From NCBI RefSeq assembly GCF_014633365.1, contig NC_068344.1:32615170-32679169 (forward strand): a DNA stretch of 64,000 nucleotides. Reading direction: 5' to 3'. Position 1 is the stretch's first letter, and each line of letters starts with the position of its first letter. This DNA is from Diospyros lotus. Lineage: Eukaryota; Streptophyta; Magnoliopsida; Ericales; Ebenaceae. The position numbers and the translations under genes are program-made. The notes below the pieces were generated by a model, which saw nothing but the letters and a program-made list of their open reading frames with translations, searched no databases and was not told the DNA's origin. Below are positions 31,998 to 43,114 of this stretch, one piece after another.

Positions 31998-32032
31998 ACG
32001 CAAACAAAAAACTGTAACACTCTTCCCTCATC

Positions 32033-33556
32033 ATGGCTCAAACTCGAAGCAATCGCCAGACCCTCTCCCGTGAGGCCCAATCGCCTCGACGAGAAACCCT
32101 CCCTCGAGCGGAAGATCAGCATCAGTCTACTCGCGAGGGCCCGTTACCCCTCATCCATGGGGGTCATCCGCCCCTCACCCATGAGGGACAGCTTCCCCTC
32201 ACCCATGGTGGCCAACCGTCCCTCACCCATGGTGGCCAACCGTCCCTCACCCATCAATCCCCTCGTGAGGGTCACCCATCCCTCACACACCAACAGCCGC
32301 CCCTTCCAGAGCCCTCTCACCCACTGGGGGCCCAACTTCATGTGCCTCCTCTTACTGCCCCACATATTCTCTCGGGACCCTACTCAGGTATGCAGATCCC
32401 ATCCGTTGTACCTTGGGCTGAGTACGAGGCCCTGCGACAGCAACACGCTGAAGGAATACAAGCTCTGAGGGAAATGGCTGGTATTTTGCAAAGTTTGGTC
32501 CCCCACGGAACAATCCCAGCTGCATTGAGAAAGTTCATCCCAGAAATAGTTCCATCTCACAGGGCTCGTCAGGAGGTACCAGGGAACGACTCCTATCGAG
32601 ATGCAAGCCTTGAAACCCACGTTCAACCTGTCCCAACTCGAAACAATCAACCAAGGTCTCCTTTAAGGGAAGATCACAGCCAAACATCTCCCCATCGAGG
32701 AAATCATGGAGGAACTGACCTTCGAAAGACAGAAAGGCGAAGCCCACAACGAGGAAGATATTCGGAAACAGTAGCCAGCACTCCGATGGAAAGAGGCCGG
32801 GATGCGAAACCCATAACCAAGCAAAATGATGGGCCTGAGGATAACCCTACTACATTTAGTGCACGAGAGGCCGCCGATATGAAAAAGATGATTGAGCGGG
32901 TCCTACAACAAAATAAGTTATTACCTACTTCTGAGGAACAATCTAGAGGAAAGCTACCATTCGTGGTCGAAGTAATGGAGAAACCTTTGCCGAGGAAGTT
33001 CAAGATGCCTCAAATAAATCCTTATTCAGGAAAGGACGACCCTTACGATCACGTGCAAAACTATGAATCTTTAATGATGCTTCATGGATGGGACGACGAG
33101 ATAATGTGCAGGGCATTTCCTTTAACCCTAACTGGGCATGCTCGAGCCTGGTTTAACGGCTTACCCGAGGCATCTATCTCTTCATTCGGGCAGTTAAAAA
33201 CAGAATTTATCAAAGCATTCATTATTAACAGTCAGAGAAAGAAGGATGCGACATATCTGCTTAGCATTCGACAAGGGAGTAAAGAGACCCTACGACACTA
33301 CGTGGATAGATTTCGAAATGCCACACTTGAGATCTGTAATTTACCGATTGAAATGGCAGTGTCTGCCATGTTCCAAGGGACACGACTAACCCCTTTGCAA
33401 GAATCATTATCCCTGGACCCTCCGAAATCTCTGGCAGACTTGTTCGTTAGGGCTAACAGGTACATACTCCATACGAAGATGATGAGAACAGTAGGGGGAA
33501 GTGAAGACGGAGAGAGAAAGAGGAAAGAGCGAGATATTGAAGAAGGATCAAACTAG
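32033..33556 (+). CDS. gag segment of the Tat element (open to first stop)
   Basis: 507 codons. Residues about 35-90 are repeats around PLTHGGQP, encoded by a 24-bp minisatellite. Retro_gag spans about residues 320-480: YDHVQNYESLMMLHGWDD, LTGHARAWFNGLP, FGQLKTEF and LRHYVDRF. It ends at TAG 33554, with the frame open again after it through the zinc knuckle region. Gag assembles the cytoplasmic particle. The start is the first ATG, 55 nt after the LTR. Confidence 0.85.
   Translation: MAQTRSNRQTLSREAQSPRRETLPRAEDQHQSTREGPLPLIHGGHPPLTHEGQLPLTHGGQPSLTHGGQPSLTHQSPREGHPSLTHQQPPLPEPSHPLGAQLHVPPLTAPHILSGPYSGMQIPSVVPWAEYEALRQQHAEGIQALREMAGILQSLVPHGTIPAALRKFIPEIVPSHRARQEVPGNDSYRDASLETHVQPVPTRNNQPRSPLREDHSQTSPHRGNHGGTDLRKTERRSPQRGRYSETVASTPMERGRDAKPITKQNDGPEDNPTTFSAREAADMKKMIERVLQQNKLLPTSEEQSRGKLPFVVEVMEKPLPRKFKMPQINPYSGKDDPYDHVQNYESLMMLHGWDDEIMCRAFPLTLTGHARAWFNGLPEASISSFGQLKTEFIKAFIINSQRKKDATYLLSIRQGSKETLRHYVDRFRNATLEICNLPIEMAVSAMFQGTRLTPLQESLSLDPPKSLADLFVRANRYILHTKMMRTVGGSEDGERKRKERDIEEGSN
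32148..32275 (+). repeat. 24-bp minisatellite in gag (CCTCACCCATGG motif)
   Basis: Units such as 'GTCCCTCACCCATGGTGGCC' recur at about 24-bp spacing. They encode LTHGGQPS-like octapeptides. The same motif appears in reverse orientation at 41250-41560. Confidence 0.85.
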
Positions 33557-36148
33557 CGAAAAGAACGGATCAGGAGGTCGGATACAGTGGGGCCACAATT
33601 CCATCATTACACTAGGCTCAATCAACCCTGATCAACTATATTGGCAATAGTAGAGGGGTCTAGTCTCCTCCAGCTTCCGAAAAAGGCAGATCGCCCCATG
33701 GGGAGAAATCAAAAAGAGTACTGCAGGTATCACCGAACTCGGGGACACTCTACTGATCAGTGTAGGGAGCTAAAAAATCAGATTGAAGCACTCATTCGTG
33801 AAGGACACTTGCAAAGATATGTAAGGACTGGAGGTAGAAATGACAGAGACCGTCAAAGAAGGGAAGAAAGACCCGAATGTCAAGATAGACGAAATTTATG
33901 GCAGAATGAAGGGATAAGGGATGACAGAATGGTGGCCCCCCCTGACAATGAGCCAACTCATCAAGCTATTCATGTTATCTCTGGGGGCGAGACTTTAGCT
34001 GGGAATACTTCTTCTTCTCGAAAGGCCTATACCCGTCAGGCCTTCCAAGTCAATTCCGTGATGGAGGTGAGAGAGGACGAGGAGCCAATCACGTTCAACC
34101 CTGCTGATAGAGGTGATATAATACTCTCACATGACGATCCAATGGTAATTTCTGCAGTTATCGCCAAACACCCCATCAGTAGAATTTTGGTGGATAGCGG
34201 CAGCTCTGTTAATCTAATCTATTGGAATTGTTTCGAACAAATGCACATATCCCAAGACCGGTTGAGAAAAGTGTCCTCTCCCCTGTACAGCTTCACTGGA
34301 GAAGCTGTCTCGGTGGCAGGATCTGTTCAACTACCTGTCACATTGGGCGCCGACCCTCAAAGTGTGACTCGACAGGCGAATTTCATGGTGGTCAAAGCCC
34401 CTTCTGCAGCATACAACATGATTTTAGGCCGACCGCTCCTCAATGATATGAGGGCTGTAGTGTCCTCTTGCTACTTATTAATGAAATTCCCCACGCTCTC
34501 AGGAGTAGGGCAAGTTCGTGGAGATTAAAGGAAGGCAAGGTCCTGTTATGTATCGTCCACAAAAGGAAAAAGAGCAGAAGAGACTTTATCTATCGCTGAA
34601 AAAGCCATACACAAATCCCTAGCAGAAGAGACTGCTCGCAAGCCCCAACCAGTGGAAGAGTTAGAAGCAATACGCTTAAGTGACACAGATCCCGAGAAGT
34701 TGGTGTATGTGGGCACGAAGCTTCCAAAACCAGTAAAAGAAGAAATCATGAGGTGCCTTAGAGAAAATTTGGATGTCTTTGCTTGGACACCAAGGGATAT
34801 GCCAGGGATTAGTCCAGACGTGATATGTCACCATTTGAACGTGGATCCTCAGTTCAAGCCTGTTCGACAGAAAAAAAGGAATATCGCCCCTGATAGACTA
34901 CCAGCGTTAGAAGAAGAAATTGATAAGTTACTAAAGGCAGGTTTCATTCGAGAGGTGTTATATCTAGAGTGGTTGGCCAATGTGGTTATGGTTAAAAAAC
35001 CCAACGGAAAATGGCGCCTGTGTATAGACTTCACTGGCCTCAACAAGGCATGTCCTAAGGATTCCTACCCATTACCTCAGATTGATCGTCTGGTGGATGA
35101 AACATCTGGGTATCATCTATTGAGCTTCTTAGATGCCTTCTCAGGGTATCATCAGATAATGATGTATCCTCCAGATCAGGAGAAAACATCATGCATTACA
35201 GAAAAATGGACATATTGTTACCAAGTTATGCCATTCGGGCTCAAGAACGCAGGGGCCACTTATCAACGCATGGTGAATAAAGTCTTTAAGGAATTATTGG
35301 GTGATACAATGGAAGCATATGTCGATGATATGATCGTGAAAAGTCGGGAGAAGGAATCGCATGTTAAAAAGCTGGCACGAGTGCTTGAAGTCTTTAAGCA
35401 CTACAAAATGCACCTAAACCCAAGAAAATGTGCATTTGGAGTTCAGTCTGGAAAATTCTTAGGGTATATGATCACACAAAGGGGCATCGAGGCGAACCCC
35501 GAAAAGATTCAAGCTATATTGGATATGGAACCCCCAACATCAATTAAGGAGATGCAGCGGCTGACAGGTCGAATGGCGGCTCTTGGGCGTTTCCTCTCCA
35601 AATCGGCCGAAAATGAACTCCCGTTTCTTCAGACGTTAAGGATAGGGAAAAAGTTTGAGTGAACGGAGTAATGCCAAAAGTCATTTGAGGCATTAAAAGA
35701 GTACTTGAAAGAAGTCCATTTATTGACTCGGCCTGAAACTAGGGAAATGTTATATCTGTACTTGGGCGTAAGTGACAAAGCAGTAAGTGCAGTACTGATT
35801 AAAAAGGAAGGACAGGTGGATCGACCAGTGTACTACGTCAGTAAGGTTCTACAAGGGCCGGAAACACGTTATCCCTTCACAGAAAAGGTGGCACTGGCCC
35901 TATTGAACGCCTCCAGAAAGTTGAGGCCATATTTCCAAGCTCACTCCATTAGCGTACTGACAGACCAACCATTACGGAGCATTTTGCAAAAGCCTGAGTG
36001 TTCCGGTCGTCTCACCAAATGGTCCATTGAGTTGAGTGAGTATGACATACAATATCATCCTAGGCAGGCTATAAAAGGGCAAGCATTGGCGGACTTTATT
36101 GTCGAATGTACACCCTCTAAGGAGGCCAAGGAAAAAAGCATAACATAG

Positions 36149-36530
36149 TGGTTACTGTTTGTTGATGGGGCTGCCAGTTCCCAAGGGAGTGGAGCGGGAA
36201 TAGTGCTTATCCCACCAGAAGGAGAATCCCTTGAATACTCTCTAAGATTCGCTTTTCTAAGCTCAAATAATGTGGCCGAGTATGAGGCACTAATCGCCGG
36301 TCTGAGGTTAGCCCGAAAACTTGAGGTAGCACAATTGATAGCCCACAGTGATTCTCAACTGATCGTTCAGCAATACTACGGGCAGTACGAGACTAGAGAG
36401 CCGGCCATGGGACAGTATCTCCAGAAAGTCAGGGCACTTGCACAGTTGTTCAAAAGTTTCCAGCTAGTATAGATCAACAGATCCCTTAATGGCCATGCAG
36501 ACGTTTTATCCAAATTAGCATCCACTAAAG
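36149..36530 (+). pseudogene. Second (archaeal-type) RNase H domain of the Tat element
   Basis: The LLFVDGAASSQGSGAGIVL start supplies the first catalytic Asp, NNVAEYEALIAGL the Glu, and AHSDSQLIVQQ the second Asp; NGHADVLSKLAS closes the domain. It follows the ordinary gypsy RNase H (TDQPLRSIL region near 35960). Dual RNase H is a Tat-lineage trait. A stop at 36470 interrupts it. Confidence 0.85.
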
Positions 36531-37873
36531 AAACTACTGGGAGAACAGTGTATGTGGAAGTCCTTCAACGACCAAGTATAGAAGAACCTGAAGTAGCATG
36601 TATTGAGAATAGTAACGACTGGAGAACCCCTTTCTACAAATATTTGACCACGGGAGAATTACCGGCAGACCCAAAAGAGGCTAAGAAAATTAAATTTAGA
36701 GGAGCTCGTTTCACAATAATAGATGGGATGCTATACAAGCAAGCGCACACTATGCCACTCCTCAAATGCTTAGGCCCTCGGGAAACCAATTATGCTTTGA
36801 CTGAGGTTCAAAATGGAGTATGCGGTGAGCATCTGGGAGGAAGGGCCCTCGTGGCCAAAATCCTAAGGGCAGGCTTTTTCTGACCCACATTACAACATGA
36901 CGCTCAAGCAAAGGTCAAAGAGTGTGATAAATGTCAGAGGCACGCCCCGATTCATTCTGCTCCGATATCGCAACTACAACCCACATTCCAGCCCATTCCC
37001 TTCGCTCAATGGGGCTTGGATATTCTCGGCCCATTTCCGCAAGCTACAGGGCAAAGGAAATTCCTTTTGGTGGCAACGGATTATTTTACCAATTAGATTG
37101 AAGCCGAAGCCCTAGCCACCATCAGTGCGAGGAAAGTAGAGGCCATGGTATGGAAAGACATTGTATGTCGATTTGGAATCCCACGAATCATTAACACCGA
37201 TCATGGAAAGCAGTTTGACTGTGATTCTTTCCGAAATTTTTGCAAAGGCTTGGACATTCAGCTAAGGATTTCTTCAGTAGCATATCCCCAAGCTAACGAG
37301 CAAGCAGAAGTCAGCAATAGAACAATCTTACATGGTTTGAAAACTCGGCTAGAAGGCGCAAAGGGAGCATGGGTGGATGAATTACCTACCGTCTTGTGGG
37401 CCTACCGAACAACCAGTCGGGTCTCAACGGGTGAAACACCCTTTAACCTGGTGTACGGAACAGAAGCTTTGATTCCTGTGGAAATCTCGTGCAAGTCACC
37501 CCAATTGGATGCTTTTGATAAATGTGACGGTTCGAAAAACTCTGATTCATTAAAAGAGAGTCTTGATCTCATCGAGGAACAGAGAGACAGGGAGGCGGTA
37601 TGAATCGCTGCCTATCATAAAAGGGTTGCCAACTATTACAACTCTCGTGTAAGGAGCCGACCTCTCAAGGAGGGAGATTTGATCCTCAGAAAATCAGCCA
37701 TCACCAATGCACTCCGAGAGGATGGAAAATTTCGAGCAAATTGGGAAGGGCCGTACCACATCCAAGAAATGATAGGCCCTAGTACCTGTATCCTCCAAAC
37801 GCTCCAGGGTGAAACCATGGGTAAGACTTGGAGCACAAACCACCTGAAATTGTACTCCCCTCCAGACATATAA

Positions 37874-38599
37874 CGCAATAATAATATGAACCCGAAGAGG
37901 GACCGTGGACGTAGGCACATTTTGTCGAACCACGTAAAATGCTTGTGTTTTCCCTTTCTTCATTATTCAAGGCAAATGAAAGAGAACGACCCGCTATGGG
38001 TCCCTTCTCGCACTAAAAAAAAAAAAAAAAAGAGAGAGAAGAAAGATAATAATAAAGCCTTTTTTGCTTCCCCGCAGAGTAGTAAGGCAAGTCTTGCCCG
38101 GAAGTGAAAAAATCAAATGGCATTAGCAAGCAAATTAATGTCCCGCTAGTAGGATACTCTACTAAGCCCGATAATAATGCAAAAGGCCCTGCCACATAAT
38201 ACGCTATGAGAAAAGCACGACTCAATAGGCTCGACGACTGTGATAGTTGTCCTGCCTCAAAGCCAAGTGGCCCGGTCTAGTGAAATGAAAAATATGTCCA
38301 CCACAACCCGTCAACATTGAAATCAAAAGGTTATCCCGCTAGCCTACTTAATTGGCCTGGCTTGATGACAGGGACAAGGAATTGCCAAAGGACCATTACG
38401 GGCTGAAACGCCCATAGTCCACCTTGTGGCATGAAGAGTCTAAAATCCTAAGGTCGGAACCAAACTTTCGATGGGAGATAATAGTAAAAAATCAGCAAGC
38501 TGTTTAAGAAAAAAGACAAATCTTATTTAAGCAAATAAAAGCAACTACACTAAAAAAAAAAAAAAAAATCTACTGCACTAAAAGGGGGAAAAATCTCCT
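37874..38599. other. Spacer between Tat pol and the antisense gene
   Basis: Non-coding. It holds an A-run with GA repeats (38016-38040) and several 'cccgctag' and 'cggctcg'-like short repeats. Presumed convergent 3' untranslated regions of the sense and antisense transcripts. Confidence 0.5.
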
Positions 38600-41188
38600 T
38601 CAAGTCTGCTTCCTACTGCCAGAGCTTGGAGCACTGCTACTCGGGGTGGATGGGGGCTCACCTTCCTCCAAGCCCGAAGCTGGGATAATGGTATCAGCAG
38701 GGACAACTGTATCATCAGTCAAAGAGAGGGCGTCAGTCATCTCCACTTCCGCTGAGGCAAAGGCGTACGGCTCCCATGGGCCCGACAAGTTCTCCAGATC
38801 ATCAGCTAAGTTGGCATTCAAATAAGTCTTAGGGCTTGTGGGGTCAAGATCATTATATCTTCGCCAGTCGGGGACATCAGACTCCTCTACCTCATCCGTA
38901 TAAACCAGCTCAGGAAACTGTTCTCCTGGGCGTTTGGATTCCAGGTGTGAACGTGCAAGATAGAATCCATACTTGGTAAAGCAACCCCCATAACGGATCT
39001 TCCTTTCTTGGCAATCCGACGATAGACGATATTCTTTCACAGCCTCCTTCTGTGCCGCTGAAATCTCTTCATTCCTTCGATCCTTGAGCGACCTATTTTG
39101 TTTCCTTTGACGAGCAAGGTTATCTACCCTCAAGGAATGCTCTTGTAGCAAATTCTCATGAGCATTCCGAGCTTCTACGAGTTCTCTCGTCAGCGATTCT
39201 TTATTCTTCCAGAGCTCCTCTAACTCCCCCTTCATGCTTGAAGACTCACCGCAAGCCTCTGCCAGCTTGGACCACATGTCTTCTCCCTCTCGAGTCAACT
39301 TTCTGATATCGGCGTGTAGCGAGCGTTCATGATCCCGCCACTTTACCATATTCTCTCTCGCCTCCGCCTTCTCTTATTCTGCCTGGTGATGACAGGCTCT
39401 CCCGATGGCGTTGGATATCACCAACCCTTGGACCCCCTAGGCGCAAACAATGCATTAGAAGACTAACAACCAAGTCACACAACAAGCACGACATGCAGGC
39501 AAAACAAAGATAACTTACCTCAATAATCTTCTGCTCAGGAGAGTTGGCAACGCTAGGCCAAATGCCGAAAAAATTTTGCTCATCCTGAGGGAGCACAGTA
39601 GCGTATATCATCCTGGCACCGACCCCTGGGTCTCTTATAGAGTCTGTATCGATTAGCCCAGGTTGCACAGTGAAGTGGTCGCCCCTCACCTGGGTGCTGT
39701 TGAGAATTGGCACAGGATTTCGCCTAGGCTCAGCAATGGGAGGAAGAATTGGTCGAAAATCTGGGAGCTCGGCTTTCAACTTCCGCCGGTCCCTGCGAAA
39801 GGGAACAAAAGGTTGACGACTCTCTTCCCTGATTCGGTCAAGCTCACCGCTAAAAGAAGAACGAGAGCTGCCAAACCCCTTTTTTCGCGAGCCAGACACG
39901 TCAGTGGGATTTGGTTCCACAAGAGCGCCTTCGAGGGACGGTGGGTCTAACATAGATACATCCGACGTGGGGGCCAAGGTCTCAAGGCAGGGAAGACTGG
40001 ATGAGGTACCTGCTTCAGATCTTTTCATTTTCAAGCACCGTCGAGACGAGTTAGGAACTGGAGGAGGAAGATGGCTGGGATCAGGTACGTTAGATGAAAG
40101 CCCCTGTAGCAAGCCTGGAGGCGCTTGAGGACGAGGCTGTGGGTCTTGCTCGCCGGACTGTCGTGAATCCCTACCACGACGTCTGAGCGTCTGTTCCTTG
40201 AATATATTCATATCGTCTGCAAAACAAGGGATGAAAAGCAAGAGTCAGCCGCATAAATTAATATTTAAAAGGCAATCTCTACGATTCTGGGAGTCTACCC
40301 TCAGGGGAAGAACAACCAGGAAAGACCATACTCCATAGGGAATTCCCCCCTTCTTCTTCTTCTTCCTCGGGGCCCTCGTCCTCTTCCTCGCTGCCCTCTT
40401 CCTCCTCAACTTGCAAGGTGTCCTTGGGCATGGCCGATGAAGGCACAAAAGCAAGGGTGGAGGGCCCGGGCATGTCTTCTAGCCGAATGCCCCACCCCGC
40501 GGCGGCAATATTTTCTGAGGTAAGCAGGTCGGGCAGATTACAAGTGCCAAGGGCACATAATCTCTCAATTACTCGGCGATAGACAGCCCGGGAAATCCTG
40601 ATATCATCGAGCTTTTTCAACCAAAAGTCCCACTCATTATCCCAACACCAACGAACCGGCGCTTTCCAGCTAGAAGGAGGCTCGATCACAATCCATCGGG
40701 ACTCGAAGTCCACCTTATTTTGGAGCTTTTGAAAAAGAGGGGGACAGACCTACAATTCTTTGAAGCGTGAAAAAGACGCCCCTCCGTTCGACCCTTCTTA
40801 ACCTATAAAAGCAACCAAACAACTCTACAGAATGAGGCACTTGGATCATATGACAGAGAATAGTGAAACCAACTAACTGAGCCCAACCGTTAGGATGAAG
40901 CTGGCCTGGGACAATACAATGGTAATCAAGCCACTCCATCCCAAAGTTGGACAAGGGAAAACGAAGACCTAATCTTAAAGAGGCCAAGTATACTCCAAAG
41001 CCACGTCCTACCATGGCAGTACTTGTCTCCTCAGGTGTAGGAAGCCTAATATGGTGGTCGATGGGAATTTGGAAACGAGATTGGATCTCGGCTAATTCTC
41101 TCCCCTTCACTGAAGATCGTCGTCCCAAAGATATATATACATTGGGAGCCGAAGGAGGAGGTGGTAAAGCATTCTTAAAGCGGCCCAT
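38600..41188 (-). pseudogene. Antisense spliced gene of the Tat element (gypsy-type transposon domain and coiled coil)
   Basis: Minus-strand model: exon 1 41188-40299, exon 2 40216-39519, exon 3 39436-38600, with GT-AG introns of 82 bp each. Exon 1 starts MGRFKNALPPPP. It contains RFPLSNFGMEWLDY, GQLHPNGWAQLVGFTILC and ELFGCFYRLRRV, matching the plant 'putative gypsy type transposon' domain (PF04195 as I remember it), then an acidic EEEE tract. Exon 2 is Ser/Pro-rich. Exon 3 is a charged coiled coil (TREGEDMWSKLAEA, SLTRELVEARNAHENLL) ending GSRKQT. Defects: a frameshift in a C-run near 40740 and a TAA at about 39378 where Gln is likely. Function unknown; such antisense ORFs are known in some Tat relatives. 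Confidence 0.7.
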
Positions 41189-41249
41189 GCTGAGCACTAA
41201 AACCCTAAAAAGAAGACCAAGCACATGCCCTTCAGTCAGACTAGGATTC

Positions 41250-41570
41250 CTATGGATGAGGGTCACGAAAATACGAAGACGAGACCCATGGATGAGGGTC
41301 ACACAAACGCCAAGACGAGACCCATGGATGAGGGTCACTCAAACGCCAAGATAAGACCCATGGATGAGGGTTACGACAAGAAAGGAATGAGACCCACCAA
41401 TGGTCTCACGCAAGGATGAGGCTAATGACTAGTCCCATGGGTGAGGGTCAAAGAAGGTAGCCACTGACAATAATTAGACCCATGGATGAGGGTCACTCGG
41501 GGGAGAACATGCCTAAAGGTCCCCATGGGTGAGGCTCTCTTAGGGGAGATACAAAACCATGGGTGAAGGG
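41250..41570 (-). repeat. 36-bp minisatellite ahead of the antisense gene
   Basis: ATGGATGAGGGT recurs at 41252, 41288, 41324 and 41360, exactly 36 bp apart. Looser copies of 'cccatgggtgaggg' follow at about 41438, 41479, 41521 and 41553. On the minus strand it reads 'gtgaccctcatccatgg' and would encode TLIHGS repeats in the frame leading into the antisense ORF. It may be promoter or leader for that gene. Confidence 0.85.
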
Positions 41571-41834
41571 GTATACCGTGTCGAAGTCTGGAATGCTGAG
41601 AGAATTCTCACGGAAGAGTGGTTGAGTAATGAAGAAATGAAAAGCCAAGTCTCCCTTTTTATAACGGTCATGGGAGACATTGAGGAAAGGATAAAGCACG
41701 GGAGATCTGAAGATGAAGGAGATAGATACAGAAAAAATCCTTTCAGAATGAAAACGGCCTCAAGAAAATGGAGTTACAGCATAAACAAAATACTCTTCCT
41801 CCCGGTACTCCCGACAGAAAGAGTAGGGAGCAAT

Positions 41835-42869
41835 TGTTATGTATAAAATAAAAGCAGAGTAAATGCTGAAGAAATCGGGTCAAGAGAGCGCCACGTGGCA
41901 GCCCCTGGGTGGCCAAAGAAGGCCACCCAGGGGGTACCACCCCCGAGTGAGGTCACTCGGGGGTGGCAGGCGCGACCCCCATGGGCAGTCGCGTGCGCTG
42001 CCAGGCAGCACACGGCTGCCTGGTGGGGGCTGCGCCCCTGTACTTGGGGGAGCGCCCCCCTCCCCCGAGTGGGCGTCACTCGGGGGAACAGTACCCCCGA
42101 GTGACCCCACTCGGGGGAAGGCAGCCACGCGCGCAGCTGCTCGCGCGCGGCTACCCGCGCAAGGCCGCGCGCGCGGCTGGCAGCACATGGCTGCCCGCGT
42201 AAGGCCGCGATCGCGCGCCTGACTGCCAACATGCGGCCGCCCGTGCACACCCTTGTGCGCGACCCCCTGCACACGCAATCACTTCGCACCCAACCCCGTG
42301 CACCCATGCGCACGGCCCCTCGTGCTCTTTTTCCCATGCTCACAGATACCCCCGAGTGAGGGTCACCCAGGGATCCGCACTCGCCTCCACGGGCCTCCTA
42401 TTCTTGCGCCACCGCCTCTAAGAAAGTCGGCCTAAGGCTACTCCCACGAGACTCGGTCAAAGTCTCTCCGAGATTCTTGCCACAAAACTCGGAACACGCG
42501 ACACATGGATGCCCCTCTTGTTGCTATAAATAGGAGGTCACTTTCTCTCATTCAGTATGCAATCTCTGGCTCTCGCATTTACTCTCTTACTTTCGAATAC
42601 TCAATTTCTACGGTGATCTAACTTAAGCATCGGAGGGTCCGCGCGGGGACTTTCGCTCGCACTCCTAACCGATTCTTTCTCTAATAGGTCATCCATCGCT
42701 CGGAAACACCTCCAGAGACTCATCCATCGCTCAGAAACGCCTTATGAGACTCACTCATCACTGCCACATTACCCCGGGAGACTCACTCATCGCTCAGATA
42801 CGCCATACGAGGGTCATCCATCGGTGGTTTCCCATTTTATAAATTTATTGTTGTAATCGCGTAACAACA
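41835..42869 (+). mobile_element. 3' LTR of the Tat element
   Basis: TGTTATGTATAA...GCGTAACAACA, 1035 bp, preceded by a purine-rich stretch 'agaaagagtagggagcaat' that may serve as polypurine tract. It has extra 'ggccaaagaaggccacccag'-like sequence near 41907 compared with the 5' LTR. Confidence 0.93.
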
Positions 42870-43100
42870 GAATCAATATTTGCATTCCGTTACCAAAGCA
42901 ATTATGGAAATGCAATCTTTAAGCAAACAATCATCAACTCCCGTGTCACTGAGAAAGGCCTTTCCTTTGGGACAGCAGCACTCGCTAATCACCTAGAAGT
43001 CGGAAAGGCCTTCGTTTTGGCAACTAGGAAGGGCAGGGAGTGTGTTCCCTGTCCCACGCCTGCAGTTCCAACTCCTAATTTTAATTGTTCCCTGTGCTAC
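42870..43100 (+). repeat. Block B, right part after the Tat insertion
   Basis: It starts with the target duplication GAATC and continues 'gttaccaaagcaattatgg', homologous to block A from about 15680. Similarity fades near 43090. Confidence 0.7.
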
Positions 43101-43114
43101 GCCTGCAGTCACTA

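Larger units (their letters stand above)
32033..37873 (+). pseudogene. gag-pol of the Tat element: one continuous frame with ten internal stops
   Basis: From ATG 32033 to TAA 37871 all recognised domains lie in one frame (1947 codons). It is broken by stops at 33554, 33629, 34526, 35660, 35669, 36146, 36470, 36881, 37094 and 37601, and by no frameshift. Domain order: gag with LTHGG repeats and retro_gag (32033-33550); zinc knuckle CRYHRTRGHSTDQC (33722); protease ILVDSGSSVNLIY (34176); RT with LCIDFTGLNKACPKDSYPLP and YVDD (34650-35600); first RNase H (35700-36100); second, archaeal-type RNase H (36150-36530); integrase zinc finger, core and C-terminus (36780-37860). Several stops sit where Trp is invariant (KKFE-W, AGFF-W, YFTN-W). 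Most fit single transitions. Confidence 0.9.
30965..42869 (+). mobile_element. Complete Ty3/gypsy Tat-lineage retrotransposon, 11.9 kb
   Basis: LTRs at 30965-31977 (1013 bp) and 41835-42869 (1035 bp) are flanked by the 5-bp target duplication GAATC (30960-30964 and 42870-42874). There is a primer-like site at 31978, gag-pol in one frame (32033-37873) and an antisense multi-exon ORF (41188-38600) between pol and the 3' LTR. Dual RNase H domains and an antisense ORF place it in the Tat lineage (Grande, Retand and RIRE2 relatives, family knowledge). In the last 378 bp of the LTRs I count about nine differences, nearly all transitions. It is inserted in block B; the empty site is preserved in block A. 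Stop codons make it non-autonomous now. Confidence 0.93.
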
